Shown here in pieces: positions 56,176 to 64,000 of a stretch of 64,000 nucleotides of DNA (its first letter is position 1; each line of letters starts with the position of its first letter). The translations under genes and the position numbers were made by a program. Below the pieces are notes generated by a model. It did no database searches, was not told the DNA's origin, and saw only the letters and a list, made by a program, of their open reading frames with translations. Location of the stretch: assembly GCF_000764305.2 (NCBI RefSeq), contig NW_025938158.1:114769-178768 (forward strand), given 5' to 3'. This DNA comes from Hyalella azteca. Taxonomy: Eukaryota > Arthropoda > Malacostraca > Amphipoda > Hyalellidae.

Positions 56176-56879
56176 GCGAGTTACGGAAGAACAAGGCGGC
56201 CGCAAGCGTCATCGGTAGCACCCCGATGTTTCTATTTACTTCCTAATGGAGTAAGTTTAAGTTTTAAATTCCATGCGTTGTTTATGACTCCACTAGAATT
56301 TTAACAGCCATTATTTCATCCCGATGGGAAAAATTGATAATAAAATGGGAGATATCTTTCCTGGAAAAAGATTACTCAGGCTTCACTTTTAGCGCTTCTC
56401 TTTGCGTTCGAGTTAAACGGCGAATCGTAAATACGACACTGAATAAAATTAATTTTAAAGAACATATATAAATGTTAAGCGTAATATTTTAATTTAATGA
56501 ACACGAATGTTTACAATACAGAGATAAATTCCGAAATATGGCGCTAACGCTCACCAACTAGCAAACATGACTGTATCATTTCTGGCTTCCTGATGAATAA
56601 TTTCTGAAGTATTTCATTAAATCGCTGTCTTTGAAATAAAAATAAATAAATAGTCATCGTGCTGTAAAATATGAGGAATGAACACTGATGAACGTTACCG
56701 CTTCAGTTATAGCTTCCATCTAATTGGTGTGCAATTTTGGTCTCACCGCAAGTCTGTGAGTTAGCTTGAGTAATGGGAATTGTAGCTTACCTTAAAGAAC
56801 CAAATAAAAATCTGTAAACTTATAACGTATAATAATATAATCATGATCAAGATAACATTTAATCTAAATGTTCACAGTC

Positions 56880-56885
56880 TTTATT
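56880..56885 (-). promoter_or_regulatory. Poly(A) signal for the minus-strand exon
   Basis: AATAAA on the minus strand, 12 nt after the stop codon of the exon at 56897-56976. Confidence 0.6.
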
Positions 56886-56896
56886 TAGATATCACA

Positions 56897-56976
56897 TCAT
56901 AGCACAGCACATGCTTCTGCTCCGGGTTTCTTCGCCACACCAATCGCCACCTTCAGCACTTTCCCTTCCGAAAAGT
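56897..56976 (-). CDS. 3'-terminal coding exon of an unidentified minus-strand gene
   Basis: The minus strand reads TTATTTTTGTTTAG (acceptor), two phase bases, then 25 codons FSEGKVLKVAIGVAKKPGAE followed by ACAVL and TGA. AATAAA follows 12 nt later. The exon is GC-rich in an AT-rich neighbourhood, and acceptor, frame, stop and poly(A) signal fit together. The end C-A-V-L fits a CaaX prenylation box of geranylgeranyl type (X = Leu). I do not recognise the protein, and no upstream exon was identified towards higher coordinates. Confidence 0.55.
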
Positions 56977-56979
56977 CTA

Positions 56980-57540
56980 AACAAAAATAACAATATAATC
57001 AACTTTTAAACAATTATCTTCGCCTAATAATGTTACATTAATAATACTTAACGATATCTTTCACATGCAAGACCAATTATTAGTTCATATCGTTATACAG
57101 CCAAGAGCTTTAAAAGAATGCAGTGCCCTAGTTTTCATGAGCTTTTTAAGTAGTAACCCAATATTTACTTTACTGACTACACATAAAAGTAATAAACCAG
57201 CATCTATTTTACAGACTACATTGAAAACAGTTAATTTATTATAGCTCTTGAACAATATTTAAGCGACGCTGGTTATCACACAAGCGAGTAAAAAACCCTA
57301 TACTCATCGTCAGTCGCAACGACAGCTTAAACCTTTAAAATAAACATTTCATACAAAAGAACTATAAAACATTATGCATACATATGTAAATATGCTTATT
57401 ATATCTTACATCAAATATAAAAGCTATAAAATCAAAGGCTTGCAAATTTATAATTTTAAAGCAATTGAATTAAGATATATGAATAATTTCATTGAATGAA
57501 ATTAACTTTTTTTGTATTTTCTTAACTTTAAAATAATCTT
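56980..57540. other. AT-rich, probably intron of the minus-strand gene
   Basis: No exon seen. If the 56897-56976 exon is real, the transcript must cross this region from the right. Confidence 0.4.
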
Positions 57541-57544
57541 AAAG

Positions 57545-57780
57545 TAAAGGCAGAGCGAAGTAAATATTTAAGGGAAGTGGCAGGCGGAAGTGGCAGGCGG
57601 AAGTGGCCGGGAAGTGAGCAGCGGCGGCTTCCTTCACGGCGGCTAAAAATAAACCGTCAACCGAAAAAACGGGCGGCGGCTTAACGGACGGGCACGCGCG
57701 CACCCGTAACGGCCGCGGGCACGGGCACGCGTGGGAACGTGTCGGGCGTGTCTCACGTATCCTTTCCCGTGCCCTGAACC
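57545..57780. other. GC-rich island
   Basis: About 235 bp of GC-rich sequence with GGAAGTGGCAGGC repeated at the left end and CGGGCACGCG words on the right. A 92-codon minus-strand frame crosses it without a recognisable domain. It could be a promoter/first-exon area or another exon of the minus-strand gene. Confidence 0.3.
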
Positions 57781-57784
57781 ACTC

Positions 57785-58110
57785 AGGCACGTATCTCTTA
57801 TCTATTATACCTAGCATATATCTCTCTTATAAATAGCACGTATATCTTATCTATTATATCTAGTACGTATCTCTCTTATAAATGGCACGTATCTCTTATC
57901 TATAATATCTAGTACATATCCCTCTTATAAAAGGCACGTATCTCTTATGTATTATATCTAGTACGTATCCCTCTTATAAATGGCACGTATCTCTTATCTA
58001 TAATATCTAGTACATATCCCTCTTATAAAAGGCACGTATCTCTTATCTATTATATCTAGTACGTATCCCTCTTATATAAGGCACGTATCTCTCATTTATC
58101 CGGCACGTAT
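57785..58110. repeat. 49-bp minisatellite, about 6.5 copies
   Basis: GCACGTATCTCTTATC with ATCTAGTACGTATCCCTCTT recurs every 49 bp (57885, 57934, 57983, 58032, 58081). Confidence 0.95.
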
Positions 58111-58439
58111 CCACCACTTATCTCAGAAGTGCCCCATGAACATCCACTAAGTATGAGATGAATTATATCAGGTACGAAATAACAAATGCAATAAAATGTA
58201 TTAAAATATTTTCAGCTAATAAAAATCATGTACACTAAACAGACGACGATGAAACAACCAGCTCCTACAACTACACATAATCCATTCAACCTTGTATAAG
58301 TAATACGCGGCATGCAATACATTTAATTAATACATACCATGACGCTCATAGTAGTGGGGCAGTATTTACAACCAGAGGGTTAAGTGAAGAACGTACAGTG
58401 AATGGTAGAGTTCACAATACCGTGACCATGTAAAATGTT

Positions 58440-59004
58440 ACCGAGGGTAAGGCTTCAAAGGGTAAGGCTACCAAGGGTAAGGTTACCAAGGGTAAGGCTA
58501 CCAAGGGTAAGGCTATCAAGGGCAAGGCTATAACGAGGGTAAGGCCATCAAGGGCAAGAATAACGAGGGTAAGGCCATCAAGGGCAAGAATAACGAGGGT
58601 AAGGCTATCGAGGGTAAGGCTACCAAGGGTAAGGCTATCAAGGGTAAGGCTATCAAGGGCAAGGCTATAACGAGGGTAAGGCCATCAAGGGCAAGAATAA
58701 CGAGGGTAAGGCCATCAAGGGCAAGAATAACGAGGGTAAGGCTATCAAGGGCAAGGCTATCGAGGGTAAGGCTACCAAGGGTAAGGCTATCAAGGGTAAG
58801 GCTATACCAAGGGTAAGGGTATCAAGGGGAGGCTACCAAAAGCAAGGCTACAAAAGACAATGCTACCAAGGATAAGGATGCTAAAGACAAGGCTACAAAG
58901 GGTAAGGATACCGTGGGTAATGTCTTTAAGGGTATTGCCGCCAAGGGTAAGGCTATCAAGGGTAAGGCTACCAAGGGTAAGGCTACTAAGGGCAAGGCTG
59001 TGTA
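58440..59004. repeat. 15-bp minisatellite, about 37 copies
   Basis: AAGGGTAAGGCTATC / ACC variants, with a higher-order pattern (AAGAATAACGAGGGTAAGGC) at 58530-58740. Lys/Gly/Ala frames arise from it. Confidence 0.96.
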
Positions 59005-59040
59005 ACGGTCACACTTATTGATTGCCGGCGCCCGCATGTC

Positions 59041-59258
59041 AGCCGTGACGTACAGCTGTGACGTACAGCTGTGACGTGCAGCTGTGACGTGCAGCTGTGA
59101 CGTACAGCTGTGACGTGCAGCTGTGACGTGCAGCTGTGACGTGCAGCTGTGACGTGCAGCTGTGACGTGCAGCTGTGACGTGCAGCAGTGACGTGCAGCA
59201 GTGACGTGCAGCTGTGACGTGCAGCAGTGACGTGCAGCTGTGACGTGCAGCTGTGACG
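59041..59258. repeat. 13-bp minisatellite, about 17 copies, with TGACGT in each unit
   Basis: GTGACGTGCAGCT repeats. Each unit carries a CREB/ATF half site (TGACGT) and CAGCTG, an E-box palindrome. Confidence 0.95.
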
Positions 59259-59392
59259 GCCGCTAATGGCTGATCGCTTATCATCAATTCAACAGAAAAG
59301 ATAACAGCGGCCAACGGCGGCACAAAGACTAATAAGCCTTTGAAATTGCCGGCATGGCGCTTCTGGTAGGAATAGCATTGTAGGTACTTAGA

Positions 59393-59695
59393 GACAATGT
59401 CAACACTGATGAAGACATAACTGGCAAAGACAACACAAACAAAGACAACACTGACAAAGACAACTCTGACAAAGGCAATAATGACAAAGATAATACTGGC
59501 AAAGACAACACTAACAAAGACAACACTGACAAAGACAACACTAACAAAGACAACACTGACTAAAACATCACTGACAAAGACAACACTAACAAAGACAATA
59601 CTGGCAAAGACAACACTGACAAAGATAACAGTGACATAGAAATCACTAACAAAGACAACACTGACAAAGACAACACTGACAAAGATACAAGAAGA
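59393..59695. repeat. 15-bp minisatellite, about 20 copies
   Basis: GACAACACTGACAAA with AAC / GGC variants. Confidence 0.95.
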
Positions 59696-60235
59696 AATAT
59701 AACAGAAAAAAAGGACAACAGTTTAAGAGACAACAAATTAAGGCAATGAAAATGACTAGCATATAAATATTAAGTGGATCAGTGGAGCAAATGTAATGGA
59801 GTGAAGTACAGCCTAAGAAGAAAATTTACAACGTACAGGTTGCGATGAAGATGTACAAAGTACAGCCTGAGAAGAAAATTTACAAAGTACACTACACTAA
59901 TTTACTAATTTACTAAGTACAGACCTGAGAGAATGTACAAGATGTACTATAAGAAACAATTCATGTATACCTCCACGCGACGTATGTTCGTACAATGTGA
60001 ACGTTGATTGTTGAGGCACGAAATAACAAGTTGTTATTTCGTGCAGAGAAAAATCAGTGGGTAATGTTGTCTAAATAGTGACACACTTTCTCACCGACAG
60101 CGCGAAGAGAGAGCAGACATTGCATTCTTGTGTTGGGCCAAAGTGGGTTAGGATGACCCACACAAGGGCACAAATTAAGTGCCCATATAGGAACTAATAC
60201 TTGGTTATAGAGACTTGAATATATGGCTTGAAACT

Positions 60236-60970
60236 CCTTCAGGTGTGGCTAACTCCTTCCGGTGTGGCTAAGCCCTCCAGGTGTGGCTAAGCCCTTCAGG
60301 TGTGGCTATAGTTCCTCCAGGTATGGCTAAGCCCTTCAGGTGTGGCTATATATATATAGTTCCTCCAGGTGTGGCTAAGCCCTTCAGGAGTGGCTAAGCC
60401 CTTCAGGTGTGGCTAAGCCCTCCTGGTGTGGCTAACTCCTCCAGGTGTGGCTAACTCCTCCAGGTGTGGCTAACTCCTCCAGGTGTGGCTAACTCCTCCT
60501 GGTGTGGCTAACTCCTCCAGGTGTGGCTAACTCCTCCAGGTGTGGCTAACTCCTCCAGGTGTGGCTAACTCCTCCTGGTGTGGCTAACTCCTCCAGGTGT
60601 GGCTAACTCCTTCAGGTGTGGCTAACTCCTCCAGGTGTGGCTAACTCCTCCAGGTGTGGCTAACTCCTTCAGGTGTGGCTAACTCCTCCAGGTGTGGCTA
60701 ACTCCTCCAGGTGTGGCTAACTCCTTCAGGTGTGGCTAACTCCTCCAGGTGTGGCTAACTCCTCCAGGTGTGGCTAACTCCTTCAGGTGTGGCTAACTCC
60801 CTCAGGTGTGGCTAAGCCCTTCAGGTGTGGGTAACTCCTTCAGGTGTGGCTAAGCCCTCCAGGTGTGGCTAACTCCTTCAGGTGTGGCTAACTCCTTCAT
60901 GTGTGGCTAAGCCCTCCAGGTGTGGCTAAGCCCTCCAGGTGTGGCTAAGCCCTCCAGGTGTGGCTAAGCC
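60236..60970. repeat. 18-bp minisatellite, about 40 copies
   Basis: CTCCAGGTGTGGCTAACT and CCCTTCAGGTGTGGCTAA repeat. Each unit contains CAGGTG (E-box type) and AGGTGTG (T-box half-site-like). A GC-rich unique segment follows at 60990-61250. Confidence 0.96.
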
Positions 60971-60989
60971 CAAGGTTCCAACACCACGG

Positions 60990-61255
60990 CAGCAGTCGTG
61001 GCTGAGACCACCTCCCGCTGTCCACACGCGTTGTTTACAGCAAGTGGGTCACATGACACGGTATTCCTGCGCGTCCCCTATGACCCCGCGACCCCAATGA
61101 CCTCACGGGTACGGATGCGTAAACAAGATCATCGGCCGGCGACCCTCGTCTGCCCTCGTTGCCCTCGCCTGCTTCTCACCATCAATTACGAGGGATGCAG
61201 TTCGTCCATCTGCAGGTCATTATGCTTCTCCAGCCTGAACTTACAACCAACGTAA
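60990..61255. other. GC-rich segment with an 85-codon open frame
   Basis: The frame 60998-61255 (plus) includes GSHDTVFLRVPYDPATPMTS and three CxxC-like cysteines. I recognise no domain. It has coding-like composition in contrast to its flanks but no clear splice pair, so I leave it as a candidate exon only. Confidence 0.25.
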
Positions 61256-61329
61256 GAACTCAAACTGTGAAGGAACTTTCGACAGGAGTAAGAATTTTCT
61301 ACGTCCGTAGGTACTTATGATCGCTGTTG

Positions 61330-61515
61330 GAACTTAAGACCGCGGTAGAAAAAGTAACAACCGCGGTAAAAACTTACAACCGCGGTTGAAACTCACAACC
61401 GGGGTTAAAACTTACGACAACCGTAGAAAAAGTAACTACCGCGGTAAAAACTTACAACCGCGGCAGATACTTACGAAAACCGCAGAAAATTACAACCGCC
61501 GTTGAAACTCAGTCT
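61330..61515. repeat. About 20-bp degenerate repeat
   Basis: AACCGCGGTAAAAACTTACA and variants, about 9 copies. CCGCGG is palindromic in most units. Confidence 0.85.
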
Positions 61516-62740
61516 TCCACAATTTTACGGCAACTTTAGAAACTAGAACGCAACAAAGTCTGGTCGAATAAAAATTAAATTCATCCCAAACTTGGAAGAG
61601 AGAAGCGCTGAAAATTGTAAATATCGTAAAAAAAACTAGCAGATCGAGAACAACTTGAGAGCCTTATACGTTTTTTAATTCCTCTGCGAAAAAAAATGTT
61701 GTGCAGGGCACACTTTCAATTGCGAAAAAACTTGTTTACATATTGAAACCTAAATTTGAAACTATTTACTTTGAAAGAGTTGCCATTGGAGAACAAACCA
61801 TATTCATAACAATAAAGGACTTCATATTAAATTTAAATTTGCATAGCAAATTTATATATCATAAATTAGAAGTAAAAAATTCCTCGAATGAATTTCTTGA
61901 AAGGAAAGACGATCGAAAACATCGACAGAATTCCAGGGGGTCGCTTCTATTGGAAAAGAAAAATGAATGGGAACACATTGAGCTTCTAGTAGCACAAAAA
62001 CACATATCTTTGTGTTAATACAACACAAAGACACGTCGGGGATAGTGTTAACACAACACAAAGTACACACGCTTAATGTAACACAAAAGACACATTCGTT
62101 AACTGCTTGCTATGGCTGTCTCGGCTCATAGGCGTGTTATGGGTGGCCAGCATCGGTAGTCTTAGGCGTGTTATGGGTGGCCATTACAATATCAGCACTG
62201 GAATTATTTGACCAAAAAACTAAAATTATCGACGGCCAGTCATATTAATGGCTGACGATAATTCGCCGAATAAATATACCTAATTTCGAAGAGGGATGAC
62301 AAGCTTTATGCTCTCAGTATACACGCAGAGAAATGAGGGCGACATTCTCCTAGTAGCGATGCAATTTTGACCTGGTGTGGCACAAACTTACGAGGTTTGA
62401 CCCGTAAAAACGGAGTATCAGGAAGTATAACAAGGAAGGAGGAAAAGAAAGGAGTATCAGGGAGTAGAGGAAGTGTGTCGCCATTTTAATAGAATGACCT
62501 ACTAATTTTTTTGGGTGTAAAGCCGCCAAAACCTCCCGCAATTTTCAATAGGGTTCATACGTGGGAAATTATAGAGAGGCCTATTGTTGTTAATTGTTAA
62601 CATAAGCGCGGTCATTAGGGCGGCTATTGTGAAACATTTTAGTTATATTGTATGAACTGAAGTGCAGCGAGCGACTCATACGAGGTATTAATTGTGTGGT
62701 GCTGAGTGCTGTGTTGTTAAGGCTGTGTGGTGACAATGCT
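61516..62740. other. Intergenic, no supported gene
   Basis: A 105-codon AT-rich frame (61701-62018) has Lys/Ile/Phe/Asn-rich composition and no motif. AACACAAAG words repeat at 62020-62090, and GGCGTGTTATGGGTGGCCA occurs twice (62131 and 62165). Confidence 0.4.
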
Positions 62741-62744
62741 TGCA

Positions 62745-63003
62745 TCTATACAGGAATGTGGAGCGAATGTTTGCTGCTATACAGGAATGTGGAGCGAATG
62801 TTTGCTGCTATACAGGATTGTGTAGAGAATGCTTGCTGCTATACAGGAATGTGGAGAGAATGCTTGCTGCTATACAGGAATGTGGAGAGAATGCTTGCTG
62901 CTATACAGGATTGTGTAGAGAATGCTTGCTGCTATACAGGAATGTGGAGAAAATGCTTGCTGCTATACAGGAATGTGGAGAGAATTTTTGCATCTATACA
63001 GGA
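62745..63003. repeat. 31-bp minisatellite, about 8 copies
   Basis: TTGCTGCTATACAGGAATGT with GGAGAGAATGC repeats every 31 bp. Confidence 0.95.
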
Positions 63004-63009
63004 AAGTTA

Positions 63010-63620
63010 TGACAGTATGCGACTTTTATAAAAAATGTGAGGGTAATATATTATGTACCACCAATAAGACTGACAGTAATATGACAGTTATATGACAGTG
63101 ACATGACAATTATATTATAGAAATATGGCAGTAATATGATTTATATGACATGAATATAACTAGATATGAATTTTATATGCCAATAGTCATATGGTGTCAG
63201 TACCTGCCCAGTCCTCGGATAGTGTGACACTATTAAGTCTCATCATGAGCCTATGATGACAACATATTCCTGGCCTGGCTTAGCACTATCTTCATGTCTC
63301 ACTAGCATAACTACTAACTATTTTCTAGTCATTTGATGCTCAGGGCCCTAGGCAAATCCTAGATAACTGAAAACTGAAGCATCGACCTGGGGCCTTACTT
63401 TCACAACTCGCTAAGTGAACGTAAGTACTTACGCTCTATTTTCTTGTCTATGATTGGTGGATTTTGCTTGAAAGGCCGTCAATGATTGGCTGATGAACTT
63501 ACGATCTCTTAACTTTTTTTGAAAGTATAGGCCCTGGATAATAGGCAATTAACTCAGTGATTAGTAGTTATTCGTACGTCAAACATGTAAGTCTTTCCTG
63601 GTACAAAATTGTCTTCATTG
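63010..63620. other. Intergenic, no gene seen
   Basis: ATATGACAGT words recur loosely at 63070-63150. Nothing coding. Confidence 0.45.
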
Positions 63621-63635
63621 CTGTGTGTCCGAGGG

Positions 63636-63712
63636 AACAATTGGGGGAGAGGGAGAGGGATCGGGCGAGGGAGAGGGAGAGGGAGAGGGAGAAGGTGAGG
63701 AGGAGGATAATA
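63636..63712. repeat. GGGAGA simple repeat
   Basis: GAGGGAGAGGGAGAGGGAGA tract, then GAAGGTGAGGAGGAGG. Confidence 0.93.
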
Positions 63713-64000
63713 AGAGTGGGGTTATGAAGAGTGGAGGGTTGATCATACCGAATGTTTTGGTACATTGTTTCTGTTATTTTAGGATGTTGACGTGTATAAT
63801 TAAATGTTCTAGGATTGTAGCGAAAACATGATAATTGAACTTGTTTTAGCTGCCGAGAGCGACGCGAATTTTCAATTAGTTTCTTACGTTAGTGAAAGAT
63901 TTTATTAATCGCAATGACCGATCTGAGTGTCATGACCCTGCGTCAGCGAGCACTCAATTCACAATTATACACAAGAATCGATGATTCACCATCAGAGGTC

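Noticed and set aside
58440..59004. Lys/Gly/Ala-rich frame resembling a histone H1-like tail
   Set aside because: It follows from the 15-bp repeat AAGGGTAAGGCTATC and has no start context or conserved domain.

Overview
The window is eukaryotic nuclear DNA, most likely from an arthropod and probably a crustacean. The evidence is spliced genes with GT/AG introns, an astacin metalloprotease with EGF and CUB domains, a dacapo-type CDK inhibitor, (TTAGG)n telomere-type repeats, and TA-flanked foldback elements and MITEs. The species cannot be named from the sequence alone.

Three spliced plus-strand genes could be reconstructed by exon phase and family motifs. (1) About 0.6-8.8 kb: a secreted astacin (M12A) metalloprotease, with propeptide end, HExxHxxGxxH zinc site, SIMHY Met-turn, one EGF-like module and one CUB domain. 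Its 5' end lies outside the window, and one exon carries a GC-rich palindromic insertion that breaks the frame. (2) 23.2-28.4 kb: TMEM43 (LUMA), seven exons totalling 366 residues in consistent phase; an N-terminal exon is probably missing. (3) 33.1-40.0 kb: a Cip/Kip CDK inhibitor (dacapo / p21-p27 family), 401 residues in two coding exons. It has an N-terminal CDI domain and a p21-like PIP box cut in half by the intron. A fourth gene is represented by one short 3'-terminal exon on the minus strand near 56.9 kb (unidentified, ending in a possible CaaX box).

The rest is repeat. At 8.8-22 kb there is an LTR-like promoter fragment, tRNA-like SINE pieces, a 1.16-kb TA-flanked foldback element, an inverted repeat with a (TTAGG)n loop, and a second 0.95-kb foldback. 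A dispersed element containing (CCGT)n is present in several copies. At about 29-31 kb there is a LINE reverse-transcriptase tail. From about 40 kb to the end, unrelated minisatellites (units of 13-90 bp) follow one another with little unique sequence between them. No coding gene is recognised there apart from the minus-strand exon.

The main biological observation is that minisatellites sit on gene splice junctions. In TMEM43, two arrays have copied the exon/intron border itself, so several alternative 5' splice sites lie in tandem. The main technical observation is three intact 38-bp Nextera mate-pair junction adaptors (50.66, 51.00 and 53.03 kb) next to a 191-base N gap. The assembled order across 50.6-53.1 kb is therefore unreliable.
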